The translations under genes and the position numbers were made by a program. Of a stretch of DNA of 64,000 nt, positions 33,856 to 42,410 are shown piece after piece. Each line of letters starts with the position of its first letter. Position 1 is the stretch's first letter. Source of the DNA: Neptuniibacter halophilus. Its GTDB lineage: Bacteria; Pseudomonadota; Gammaproteobacteria; Pseudomonadales; Balneatricaceae. A model generated the notes under the pieces. That model saw only the letters and a program-made list of their open reading frames with translations, ran no database searches and was not told the DNA's origin. The stretch is from assembly GCF_030295765.1 (NCBI RefSeq), contig NZ_AP027292.1, positions 372,001 through 436,000 on the forward strand. The letters are read 5' to 3'.

Positions 33856-35388
33856 ATGACTAATACTGTTTCACCTCTGGACAAAAGCGCTCAGGTTGCG
33901 GTGATCGGTGCCGGCACCATGGGTGCAGGTATCGCTCAGGTTGCTGCGGCCTATGGCCACCCGGTTATTCTGTTCGATATGAACCCGGAAGCGATTGAAC
34001 GCGGCATCAACCAGATTAAATCCGGTCTGGAACGTCAGGTTTCCCGTGGCAAGATGACTCAGGAAGCGCTGGACGCCCTGCTGGCGAATATCACGCCGGC
34101 CTCCGAAATCGCTGCGCTGGCCGATGCCAGTCTGGTCATCGAAGCGATCATCGAAGATCTGAAAATCAAGCGCGGTCTGCTGGCCGATCTGGAAGCAACC
34201 TGCGCGGCTGATGCGATTCTGGCAACCAACACCTCCTCTATCTCCGTGACAGCACTGGGCGCTGAGATGCAGCACCCGGAGCGTCTGGTCGGTATGCACT
34301 TCTTCAACCCGGCTCCGGTGATGAAGCTGGTTGAGATCGTTTCCGGTCTGGCAACGTCTCAGGAGATCGCAGATCTGACTCACGCCACCGCGACTGCCTG
34401 GGGCAAACAGGCGGTTTACACCAAGTCCACACCGGGCTTTATCGTAAACCGCGTAGCCCGCCCTTTTTATGCTGAATCTCTGCGTATCTTTGAAGAAGGC
34501 GCAGCCGATATTGCTACGCTGGATCAGTTGCTGAAAGGCGCAGGCAACTTCCGCATGGGGCCGTTCGAACTGATGGACCTGATCGGCCACGATGTGAACT
34601 ACGCCGTGACCTGTTCCGTATTCGACGCTTACTATCAGGACCCGCGCTTCCTGCCTTCACTGACTCAGAAAGCGCTGGTTGAGTGCGGTCGTCTGGGCCG
34701 TAAGAGCGGTCACGGCTTCTACAACTACGCTGAGGGTGCCGAGAAACCGGCTGCGGCTGTCACCACTGGCGGAAATACCCCTGAGCAGATTCTGGTCGTC
34801 GGTGATCAGGGTGTGGCCAATGCGCTGGTTGAGCGTATGGAAGCAAAAGGCCTGAACGTTGAGAAACAGGCCTCTGAAACTGAATCCTATATCAAAGTAG
34901 GCAGCGCCCGCCTCTGCCTGACTGACGGTCGTTTTGCGACCGAAGTCGCAGCTCAGGGTAATGCCAACACCGCACTGTTCGATCTGGCACTGGATTATGC
35001 CACGGCCAGCGCGCTGGCTGTCGCCTTTGCCGATCAGTGCAGCGAAGAAGCCAGACAGGACGTCATCGGCCTGTTCGCCGCGCTGGAGATCGCCCTCAGT
35101 GTTGTAGACGATATTCCGGGACTGGTGGTGATGCGTACCGTTGCGATGCTGGCTAATGAAGCCGCAGATGCCGTGAATCAGGGCGTCTGCACCGCTGCCG
35201 ATGCTGACGTTGCCATGCGTGGCGGTGTGAACTACCCACAGGGCCCGCTGGCCTGGGCCGATCAGGTCGGTGTTGCGCACATCTTTACCTGCCTGAGCAA
35301 CCTGCAGCAAAGCTACGGCGAAGACCGTTACCGCCCTTCCGCGCTGCTGCGTCGTAAATTCTTTTCCGGAGCGACCTTCCATGGCTGA
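33856..35388 (+). CDS. paaH: PaaH, 3-hydroxyadipyl-CoA dehydrogenase
   Basis: 510-aa NAD-dependent dehydrogenase. N-terminal Rossmann motif VIGAGTMGAGIAQVAA (about residues 13-28), then ATNTSSISVTAL, HFFNPAPVMKLVE (catalytic His) and GFIVNRVARPFYAE. The C-terminal half adds a second helical domain (RGGVNYPQGPLAWADQVG), giving the roughly 500-aa size typical of PaaH rather than the 280-aa short form. Oxidises 3-hydroxyadipyl-CoA to 3-oxoadipyl-CoA. The start is set at ATG 33856 after the paaG stop; the 3' end overlaps paaI by 8 bases, so translation is probably coupled. Confidence 0.94.
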   Translation: MTNTVSPLDKSAQVAVIGAGTMGAGIAQVAAAYGHPVILFDMNPEAIERGINQIKSGLERQVSRGKMTQEALDALLANITPASEIAALADASLVIEAIIEDLKIKRGLLADLEATCAADAILATNTSSISVTALGAEMQHPERLVGMHFFNPAPVMKLVEIVSGLATSQEIADLTHATATAWGKQAVYTKSTPGFIVNRVARPFYAESLRIFEEGAADIATLDQLLKGAGNFRMGPFELMDLIGHDVNYAVTCSVFDAYYQDPRFLPSLTQKALVECGRLGRKSGHGFYNYAEGAEKPAAAVTTGGNTPEQILVVGDQGVANALVERMEAKGLNVEKQASETESYIKVGSARLCLTDGRFATEVAAQGNANTALFDLALDYATASALAVAFADQCSEEARQDVIGLFAALEIALSVVDDIPGLVVMRTVAMLANEAADAVNQGVCTAADADVAMRGGVNYPQGPLAWADQVGVAHIFTCLSNLQQSYGEDRYRPSALLRRKFFSGATFHG

Positions 35389-35866
35389 GCAGACCAACTA
35401 CGCAGAAAAATATGATCTGAATGATCCACAGCAACTGGCTGAAGCCTGCCGCGATGCCCTGCTGGCCGATGATCCGCTCACCCGCGAGCTGAAGATGGAG
35501 ATCATCAAAGTGGCGCCCGGTTATGCCGAGCTGACCATGCCGGTACAGGACTGGATGACTAACGGTCACAACACCTGTCACGGCGGCATGATCTTCTCAC
35601 TGGCAGACAGCGCCTTTGCTTTCTCCTGTAACACAGAGAACTACCCGACCGTTGCGGCGGGCGTGACCATCGATTACATCAGCCCGGGCCACAGAGGCGA
35701 TCTGCTCACCGCGAAGGCGAGTAAATCTCACCAGCGTGGTCGTACCGGCGTTTATGACGTCCGGGTTGAAAATCAGAAAGGCGAACTGATCGCAATGTTC
35801 CGCGGTCGTTCACACCGAATTCGTGGTGTCGTTATTCCCGGCACTGAACTACCGGAAGGAAGGTAA
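35381..35866 (+). CDS. paaI: PaaI, hot-dog thioesterase
   Basis: 161-aa acyl-CoA thioesterase. The hot-dog fold signature NGHNTCHGGMIFSLADSAFAFSCN carries the catalytic Asp, and IDYISPGHRGDLLTAKA follows. Known to hydrolyse aryl-CoA and ring-hydroxylated phenylacetyl-CoA that would otherwise trap CoA. The N-terminal 20 residues (MAEQTNYAEKYDLNDPQQLA) are an extension slightly longer than E. coli PaaI. Start ATG 35381 lies within the last codons of paaH. Confidence 0.93.
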   Translation: MAEQTNYAEKYDLNDPQQLAEACRDALLADDPLTRELKMEIIKVAPGYAELTMPVQDWMTNGHNTCHGGMIFSLADSAFAFSCNTENYPTVAAGVTIDYISPGHRGDLLTAKASKSHQRGRTGVYDVRVENQKGELIAMFRGRSHRIRGVVIPGTELPEGR

Positions 35867-35872
35867 CTGACA

Positions 35873-37081
35873 ATGACTGATGCATATATCTGCGATGCGA
35901 TCCGTACCCCGTTTGGCCGTTATGGCGGAGCCCTCTCCCCTGTACGTGCCGATGATCTGGGTGCCGTCCCGCTGAAAGCGCTGATGGAGCGTAACCCTCA
36001 GGTTGACTGGGCCAGCGTGGAAGACGTGATCTACGGTAACGCCAATCAGGCCGGTGAAGACAACCGCAACGTGGCGCGCATGGCGACTCTGCTGGCCGGT
36101 CTGCCTACCTCCGTACCCGGCACTACCGTTAACCGTCTGTGCGGTTCCGGTATCGATGCGATCGGTATGGCAGCACGGGCGATTAAAGCCGGTGAAACGG
36201 AACTGATGATCGCCGGTGGCTGTGAATCCATGTCCCGCGCACCTTTCGTTATGGGTAAAGCGGAATCGGCATTCAGCCGTAACCCGAATGGTCTGTTCGA
36301 CACCACCATCGGCTGGCGTTTCATCAACAAAAAGATGAAAGCTGAGTACGGCGTAGACTCCATGCCGGAAACCGCTGAAAACGTCGCTGAAGATTTCAAT
36401 ATCTCCCGTGAAGATCAGGATCTGTTCGCGTTCCGCAGCCAGCAGAAAACCGCTGTGGCCATGGAAAAAGGTCTGTTCAAAGAGGAGATCTGCCCGGTTG
36501 TGATCCCACAGCGTAAGGGTGATCCGATCGTGGTTGATACCGATGAGCACCCACGTGCGTCCACTACCCTCGAAGGTCTGGCGAAGTTGAAGGCGCCATT
36601 CCGCGAAGGGGGTTCGGTGACCGCGGGTAACGCTTCCGGCGTTAACGATGGTGCCTGCGCCCTGCTGATCGCGTCTAAAGAAGCCGCTGAGAAAAATGGC
36701 CTGACGCCTAAAGCACGTATCGTTGGTATGGCAACAGCAGGTCTGGAGCCACGCATCATGGGCTTCGGTCCGGCACCGGCTACCAAAAAAGTTCTGCAGA
36801 AAACCGGCCTGACGCTGGAGCAGATGGATGTGATTGAGCTGAACGAAGCTTTCGCCTCTCAGGGTCTGGCGGTGATGCGTGATCTGGGTCTGCCGGATGA
36901 TGCGGAACATGTAAATCCGAATGGCGGCGCCATCTCTCTGGGTCACCCACTGGGTGCCAGCGGCGCGCGTCTGGTCACTACGGCGATGTACCAGTTGCAT
37001 CGTACCGGCGGTCGTTATGCGCTCTGCACCATGTGTATCGGTGTGGGTCAGGGTATCGCGATCATTATCGAGCGCGTTTAA
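35873..37081 (+). CDS. paaJ: PaaJ, 3-oxoadipyl-CoA thiolase
   Basis: 402-aa thiolase cleaving 3-oxoadipyl-CoA to acetyl-CoA and succinyl-CoA; also acts on the 3-oxo-5,6-dehydrosuberyl-CoA intermediate in the known pathway. Seen: nucleophilic Cys in NRLCGSGIDAI (about 90), NEAFASQGLAV, GGAISLGHPLGASGAR and the C-terminal CTMCIGVGQG. Begins 6 bases after paaI with aaggaaggtaac as ribosome site. A 144-base gap without features then separates it from paaK. Confidence 0.95.
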   Translation: MTDAYICDAIRTPFGRYGGALSPVRADDLGAVPLKALMERNPQVDWASVEDVIYGNANQAGEDNRNVARMATLLAGLPTSVPGTTVNRLCGSGIDAIGMAARAIKAGETELMIAGGCESMSRAPFVMGKAESAFSRNPNGLFDTTIGWRFINKKMKAEYGVDSMPETAENVAEDFNISREDQDLFAFRSQQKTAVAMEKGLFKEEICPVVIPQRKGDPIVVDTDEHPRASTTLEGLAKLKAPFREGGSVTAGNASGVNDGACALLIASKEAAEKNGLTPKARIVGMATAGLEPRIMGFGPAPATKKVLQKTGLTLEQMDVIELNEAFASQGLAVMRDLGLPDDAEHVNPNGGAISLGHPLGASGARLVTTAMYQLHRTGGRYALCTMCIGVGQGIAIIIERV

Positions 37082-37225
37082 GCGCCCGGCGCGAGAGATA
37101 TTCGGCGTGGGGACACGCCTCCTGCAGCCAGGAATGTATAGATAACCCTCACGGGATATCTGAGTTAACCGCCACAACAGCACCCGTCAGAGGTGTTTAT
37201 AAAAAGTTAACGACAGGACAAAACT

Positions 37226-38530
37226 ATGATGAATATGAAAGTGGATCCAAACGCACTCGATCCGATTGAAACGGCCAGTATTGATGAGATCCGTGCCCTG
37301 CAGCTGAGCCGCATGAAGTTCAGCCTGAAGCACGCTTACAACAATGTGGCAGCGTACCGCACACTGTGTGATGAAAAGGGTGTTCATCCGACAGACCTGA
37401 AAACTCTGGACGATCTGAAACTCTTCCCGTTTACCACTAAACAGTACCTCCGTGACGCTTACCCGTTCGACTCTTTCGCGGTGCCTATGAGCCAGGTCGT
37501 GCGTATTCACGCCTCTTCCGGTACCACCGGTCAGCCAACCGTGGTGGGTTACACCCAGCACGATATCAACGTCTGGTCTGACGTGGTGGCGCGTTCTATC
37601 CGTGCCGCCGGTGGCCGCAGCACTGATAAGGTTCACGTTTCTTACGGTTACGGCCTGTTTACCGGCGGTCTGGGTGCGCACTACGGTGCTGAGCGTCTGG
37701 GTTGTGCAGTGATTCCGATGTCCGGTGGCCAGACCGAGAAACAGGTCCAGCTTATGCGTGACTTCGATCCCGATATCATCATGGTCACCCCGTCCTACAT
37801 GCTGAACCTGATCGACGAGATGGAACGTCAGGGCCTGAACCCGCAGGAGATGGCGCTGCGTATCGGTATCTTCGGTGCCGAACCATGGACCGCTGAGATG
37901 CGTAAAAACATCGAAGGCCGTCTGGGTATCGATGCCGTCGACATCTACGGTCTGTCTGAAGTGATGGGCCCGGGTGTCGCGATGGAGTGTGCCGAAACCA
38001 AAGACGGCCCAACCATCTGGGAAGACCACTTCTACCCGGAAATTATCGATCCGAACACCGGCGAAGTACTGCCGGATGGCGAATACGGCGAGCTGGTATT
38101 CACCTCGCTGACCAAAGAAGCGCTGCCGGTGATCCGTTACCGCACCCGCGACCTGACCCGTCTGCTGCCGGGCACGGCCCGTCCGATGCGTCGTATCGAC
38201 AAGATCACCGGTCGTTCCGACGACATGCTGATCATCCGTGGTGTCAACGTATTCCCGACCCAGATCGAAGAACAGATTCTGAAGATTCCGGCGCTGGCGC
38301 CCCATTACGAAATCATCGTAACCAAAGACGGCAACCTGGATATGGTGCAGGTGAAGGTGGAACTGACCCCTGAAGCCCAGAGCACCGATCAGGCACCGGT
38401 TATCAAGGAACTGCAGCACCATATCAAGTCGGTTGTCGGTATCAGTACCAAGATCGATATCGTACCGGTTGGTGCGCTGCCACGTTCCGAAGGCAAGGCT
38501 AAACGAGTATTCGACAACCGCCCTAAGTAA
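37226..38530 (+). CDS. paaK: PaaK, phenylacetate-CoA ligase
   Basis: 434-aa AMP-forming ligase making phenylacetyl-CoA, the committed step of the pathway. ATP-binding loop HASSGTTGQPT (about residues 90-100), YGLSEVMGPG (about 233-242), YRTRDLTRLLPG and the C-terminal hinge/Lys region RSEGKAKRVFDNRP. Length fits PaaK (430-440). Several in-frame ATGs open the gene; the first (37226) has aggac upstream. It stands between the lower-pathway genes and the epoxidase genes. Confidence 0.96.
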   Translation: MMNMKVDPNALDPIETASIDEIRALQLSRMKFSLKHAYNNVAAYRTLCDEKGVHPTDLKTLDDLKLFPFTTKQYLRDAYPFDSFAVPMSQVVRIHASSGTTGQPTVVGYTQHDINVWSDVVARSIRAAGGRSTDKVHVSYGYGLFTGGLGAHYGAERLGCAVIPMSGGQTEKQVQLMRDFDPDIIMVTPSYMLNLIDEMERQGLNPQEMALRIGIFGAEPWTAEMRKNIEGRLGIDAVDIYGLSEVMGPGVAMECAETKDGPTIWEDHFYPEIIDPNTGEVLPDGEYGELVFTSLTKEALPVIRYRTRDLTRLLPGTARPMRRIDKITGRSDDMLIIRGVNVFPTQIEEQILKIPALAPHYEIIVTKDGNLDMVQVKVELTPEAQSTDQAPVIKELQHHIKSVVGISTKIDIVPVGALPRSEGKAKRVFDNRPK

Positions 38531-38644
38531 GCGGTTGCATTTAATCTTTGCCGGCACGCCCTTCGCGCCGGCAAAACAAGAGCTGATGCAGGCTCAGCCT
38601 GATAAGCGCTGAGTTTGCAAACCCAATTTGTGGAGGCGATAACC

Positions 38645-39586
38645 ATGACACCTCAAGAAGAAAAGTTCTGGCACAAGATCGAAAACGAAGAAAAGATCGA
38701 GCCTAAAGACTGGATGCCGGAAGACTACCGCAAGAACCTGATCCGTCAGATCTCCCAGCACGCACACTCCGAAATCATCGGAATGCAGCCGGAAGGCAAC
38801 TGGATCACCCGCGCGCCGTCCCTGCGTCGTAAGGCCGTTCTGCTGTCTAAAGTGCAGGATGAAGCCGGTCACGGACTGTACCTGTACAGCGCCTGTGAAA
38901 CTCTGGGTATCTCCCGTTCTGAAATGATCGAGCAACTGCAGACCGGTAAGGCGAAGTACTCCTCAATCTTCAACTACCCGACCCTGACCTGGGCCGACGT
39001 AGGCGCAATCGGCTGGCTGGTTGACGGTGCAGCGATTGTAAACCAGGTGTCCCTGCAGCGTACCTCTTACGGCCCATATTCCCGCGGCATGATCCGTATC
39101 TGTAAGGAAGAATCCTTCCACCAGCGTCAGGGCTATGAAGCGATGCTGGCACTGGCAAAAGGTTCTCCGGAGCAGAAAGCGATGGCTCAGGATGCACTGG
39201 ACCGTTTCTACTGGCCTGCACTGATGATGTTCGGCCCGCACGACTCTGAATCGGCACACTCTCAGAAGTCCATGCAGTGGAAGATCAAGCGAGAAACCAA
39301 CGACGACCTGCGTCAGAAGTTTGTTGACCAGACAGTGAAACAGATCGAAGTGCTGGGTCTTGAGCACCCGGACAAAAACATCAAGTGGAACGAAGAGCGT
39401 GGTCACTACGACAGCAGCGACCTGAACTGGGACGAGTTCTGGAGCGTGATCAACGGCAACGGCCACTGCAACCGTCAGCGTATTGAGCACCATGTAGCCG
39501 CTCACGACGAAGGCGAATGGGTACGCGATGCAATCTCCGCGTACAACGAGAAGAAACGAGTTAAAAAAGCACAAAATGCGGCGTAA
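38645..39586 (+). CDS. paaA: PaaA, catalytic subunit of phenylacetyl-CoA epoxidase
   Basis: 313-aa diiron protein, the catalytic subunit that epoxidises the CoA-activated ring. Ligand pattern: [10 protein letters not shown] region, VQDEAGHG (ExxH), E in [11 protein letters not shown] (ExxH) and conserved [21 protein letters not shown]. Works with structural partner PaaC, bridging PaaB and reductase PaaE. ATG 38645 preceded by gtggaggcg; an ATG 30 bases upstream has no ribosome site. First of paaABCDE. Confidence 0.95.
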   Translation: MTPQEEKFWHKIENEEKIEPKDWMPEDYRKNLIRQISQHAHSEIIGMQPEGNWITRAPSLRRKAVLLSKVQDEAGHGLYLYSACETLGISRSEMIEQLQTGKAKYSSIFNYPTLTWADVGAIGWLVDGAAIVNQVSLQRTSYGPYSRGMIRICKEESFHQRQGYEAMLALAKGSPEQKAMAQDALDRFYWPALMMFGPHDSESAHSQKSMQWKIKRETNDDLRQKFVDQTVKQIEVLGLEHPDKNIKWNEERGHYDSSDLNWDEFWSVINGNGHCNRQRIEHHVAAHDEGEWVRDAISAYNEKKRVKKAQNAA

Positions 39587-39598
39587 GGGGTAATCGAG

Positions 39599-39892
39599 AT
39601 GACTAACATTACTGAAAAACTGGAACTGTTCGAAGTATTCGTCCGCTCCAAGCGCGGTCTGGACCACAAACACGTTGGCTCTCTGCACGCAGAAGACCAC
39701 GAACAGGCACTGGAATATGCCCGTGACTGCTACACCCGTCGTAGCGAAGGCGTGAGCATCTGGGTGGTTAAATCCAACGATATCTGTTCCTCGCAGGAAG
39801 ACGATGCGGATTGCTTCTACGATCCAAGCGATGACAAACCATACCGTCACGCGACTTACTACGTCCTGCCTGACCCAGTTAACAACATGTAA
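39599..39892 (+). CDS. paaB: PaaB, small subunit of phenylacetyl-CoA epoxidase
   Basis: 97-aa protein (E. coli PaaB is 95 aa). Motifs VFVRSKRGLDHKHVGSLHA, ARDCYTRRSEGVSIWVV and DKPYRHATYYVLP are characteristic. It bridges PaaAC dimers and is needed for oxygenase activity. 12 bases after paaA, same operon. Confidence 0.95.
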   Translation: MTNITEKLELFEVFVRSKRGLDHKHVGSLHAEDHEQALEYARDCYTRRSEGVSIWVVKSNDICSSQEDDADCFYDPSDDKPYRHATYYVLPDPVNNM

Positions 39893-39909
39893 TCGGTGGG
39901 GTGAAGAGA

Positions 39910-40671
39910 ATGAGTGATATCAAAGCTGCAACGCTTGAATACGCAACCCGACTGGGTGATGACTCTGTTGTACTGGGTCACCGCATCTCCGAGTGGGTGA
40001 GCTACGGTCCCTTCCTGGAAGAGGATATCGCCTACGGTAACGTAGCGCTGGATTACATTGGTCGTGCCCGCATGTTCTACACCTACGCGGCAGAACTGGC
40101 CAACGATGGCCGTGACGAAGACGATTTCGCCTTTATGCGTAACGACCGCGAATACCGCAACCTGCTGCTGATGGAGATGCCGAAAGGTGACTTCGCCTAC
40201 TCTCAGGTTCGCCAGCTTTTCGCTGACGTTTATTACACCGTACTGCTGCCTGAACTGCTGCAGTCCAAAGACGATACCCTCTCCGCAATCGCTGCTAAAG
40301 CGATTAAAGAGACTAAGTACCACCTGCGTCGCAGCCGCGACTGGGTACTGCGTCTGGGCGATGGCACCGAAGAGAGCCACAAGCGTACTCAGAAAGCCAT
40401 CGATCAGCTCTGGGGCTACACCCACGAACTGTTCGATATGGACGAAACTGAACAGTTGCTGGCGGATGAAGGCATCGGTGTAGACGTTTCCAAACTGCGC
40501 GATGCGTGGCTGAAGATGGTCAGCGATATTCTGGCCGAAGCGACGCTGACAGTACCGGAAGACAGTTGGGCTGTGCGTGGTGGCCGTACCGGTTACCACA
40601 CCGAGAATCTGGGTCACATGCTGACTGAGATGCAGATCGTGCACCGCTCCTACCCGGGTTGTAAGTGGTAA
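39910..40671 (+). CDS. paaC: PaaC, structural subunit of phenylacetyl-CoA epoxidase
   Basis: 253-aa helical, ferritin-like partner of PaaA without a complete diiron site. Visible: RLGDDSVVLGHRISEW, LEEDIAYGNVALDYIGRAR, ETKYHLRRSRDWVLRLGDGTEES and GRTGYHTENLGHMLTEMQ. ATG 39910 (MSDIKAATL) chosen over GTG 39901: AAGAGA immediately precedes it. Ends 6 bases before paaD. Confidence 0.95.
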   Translation: MSDIKAATLEYATRLGDDSVVLGHRISEWVSYGPFLEEDIAYGNVALDYIGRARMFYTYAAELANDGRDEDDFAFMRNDREYRNLLLMEMPKGDFAYSQVRQLFADVYYTVLLPELLQSKDDTLSAIAAKAIKETKYHLRRSRDWVLRLGDGTEESHKRTQKAIDQLWGYTHELFDMDETEQLLADEGIGVDVSKLRDAWLKMVSDILAEATLTVPEDSWAVRGGRTGYHTENLGHMLTEMQIVHRSYPGCKW

Positions 40672-40677
40672 GCCGTT

Positions 40678-41217
40678 ATGAATGAAATCTCACTGATGCC
40701 GGAAGAGCAGTACCAGCGCCTGCAGCAACGCAACGCTGACGACGTAAAGGAACTATGGGATCTGCTTGATCAGGTAAAAGACCCCGAAGTCCCGGTGCTG
40801 ACCATATGGGATCTGGGGATACTGCGTGACATTCAGCGTGAAGGTGAACGGATCGTCGTCACCATCACGCCGACCTACTCCGGTTGTCCGGCGATGGACA
40901 ACATCAGTACCGATGTGACTGCGGCGCTGAATGCAGCAGGCTACAGCGACGTACAGGTGAAAACCTCGCTGTCGCCCGCCTGGAGTTCTGAGTGGATGTC
41001 ACCTGAGGGCCGTCGCAAGCTGCGTAACTATGGCATCGCGCCACCGGAAGACGCAGATCTGGATGAAGATGGCCTGACCCCGGAAGCACACGCGCAGTGC
41101 CCGCACTGCAGCTCCCGTAACACCCGCCGGGTAAGTGAGTTTGGCTCCACTGCATGCAAGGCGCTGTTCCAGTGCAATGACTGCAACGAACCATTTGATT
41201 ATTTCAAAAAGATCTAG
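40678..41217 (+). CDS. paaD: PaaD, iron-sulfur assembly factor for the epoxidase
   Basis: 179-aa protein of the MIP18/SufT type. N-terminal domain DUF59-like (LLDQVKDPEVPVLTIWDLGILRDI; TPTYSGCPAMDNI) and C-terminal zinc-finger-like pair CPHCSSRNT and CNDC. Thought to help maturation of the PaaE/PaaA iron centres. Starts 6 bases after paaC, 35 bases before paaE. Confidence 0.93.
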   Translation: MNEISLMPEEQYQRLQQRNADDVKELWDLLDQVKDPEVPVLTIWDLGILRDIQREGERIVVTITPTYSGCPAMDNISTDVTAALNAAGYSDVQVKTSLSPAWSSEWMSPEGRRKLRNYGIAPPEDADLDEDGLTPEAHAQCPHCSSRNTRRVSEFGSTACKALFQCNDCNEPFDYFKKI

Positions 41218-41252
41218 GCAGGTCCCGGGTCTTAAAAGATAAAGGTGAAGCT

Positions 41253-42350
41253 ATGTCTGACACCAGTTTCTACACGCTGAAGGTTGCTGATGTACAGCCG
41301 GAAACCGACGACGCGATCTGCGTATCGTTCGCGGTTCCTTCAGATCTGGAAGAGAAATTTAAGTTTATTCAGGGCCAGTTCCTGACCCTGCGTGCTGATA
41401 TCGACGGCGAAGACGTGCGTCGTTCCTACTCCATCTGCTCCGGCGTTAACGACGGTCATCTGCGGGTAGGTATCAAACGTGTTAAAGATGGTAAGTTCTC
41501 TAACTACGCCAACGACAACTTTAAGCCGGGCGTGAGCGTTGAGGTGATGCCTCCGCAGGGTAACTTCTACACCGAAGTTAAACCTGAAAACGCCAAGAAC
41601 TACATGTGTATTGCCGCAGGTTCCGGTATCACACCGATGATCTCGATTCTAAAAACGGTACTCTCTACTGAGCCGGAAAGTAAGGTCACTCTGATCTACG
41701 GTAACCGCCGCAGCAACACCATCATGTTCAAAGACGAACTGAACTTCGTTAAGAACCGCTACATGGATCGCTTCCAGTGGATCAACATCATGGACTATGA
41801 AGACCAGGGTGCCGATCTGCTGAATGGCCGCATCGACAACGCCAAGGGCTATGCCCTGCAGAAGTCCGGCCTGATCAACATCAAAGCCGTAGATGAAGCC
41901 TTCATCTGTGGCCCTGAAGCGATGATGTCTGAAGTTTCCCGCGGCTTCCGCATGGAAGGCCTGACTGACGAACATATCCACTACGAACTGTTCGCCAGCT
42001 CTTCTGCTGACTCTAAAGCGATGCTGGAGAAAGCAGCCAAGCGTAAAGAAGCGTTCGGCGAAGAGAAAATGTCGAAAGTGACCGTGATTGCTGATGGTCG
42101 TTCTGTCATGTTCGATCTGGCGACCGTGGGTGAGAACATCCTCGACGCCGGCATGGAAAACGGTATGGACCTGCCTTACTCCTGTAAAGGCGGTGTCTGC
42201 TCAACCTGTAAGTGTAAGCTGGTTAAAGGTGAGGTGGACATGGACATCTCCCACGGCCTGGAACAGCACGAAATCGATGCGGGTTACGTCCTGAGCTGTC
42301 AGGCTCACCCGATCTCCGACGAAGTGGTTCTGGACTTCGACGCACGCTAA
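41253..42350 (+). CDS. paaE: PaaE, reductase of phenylacetyl-CoA epoxidase
   Basis: 365-aa flavin/iron-sulfur reductase. Order FAD (RRSYSICSG, about 51-59), NAD(P) (CIAAGSGITPMISILKTVL; FICGPEAMM) and C-terminal plant-type ferredoxin (CKGGVCSTCKCK, final Cys in LSCQAHP). It passes NADPH electrons to PaaA. The domain order is the reverse of the reductase at 7027-8070. Followed by a GC-rich hairpin (GCCCCGGAG / CTCCGGGGC, 42360-42384) lacking a T-run, before paaZ. Confidence 0.95.
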   Translation: MSDTSFYTLKVADVQPETDDAICVSFAVPSDLEEKFKFIQGQFLTLRADIDGEDVRRSYSICSGVNDGHLRVGIKRVKDGKFSNYANDNFKPGVSVEVMPPQGNFYTEVKPENAKNYMCIAAGSGITPMISILKTVLSTEPESKVTLIYGNRRSNTIMFKDELNFVKNRYMDRFQWINIMDYEDQGADLLNGRIDNAKGYALQKSGLINIKAVDEAFICGPEAMMSEVSRGFRMEGLTDEHIHYELFASSSADSKAMLEKAAKRKEAFGEEKMSKVTVIADGRSVMFDLATVGENILDAGMENGMDLPYSCKGGVCSTCKCKLVKGEVDMDISHGLEQHEIDAGYVLSCQAHPISDEVVLDFDAR

Positions 42351-42358
42351 AACGCGCG

Positions 42359-42386
42359 GCGCCCCGGAGCACCGCTCCGGGGCCAC
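42359..42386 (+). terminator. hairpin between paaE and paaZ
   Basis: Strong inverted repeat GCCCCGGAG / CTCCGGGGC with no following T-run. More likely an RNA stabiliser or partial attenuator than a full stop, since paaZ belongs to the pathway. Confidence 0.45.
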
Positions 42387-42410
42387 CTATCTTTAAGAGG
42401 CACTACCCCC

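Noticed and set aside
35849..38557. Long open frames (444 and 456 codons) on the minus strand opposite paaJ and paaK
   Set aside because: They mirror strongly conserved plus-strand genes; their products have no recognisable domains and no ribosome sites. Shadow frames.
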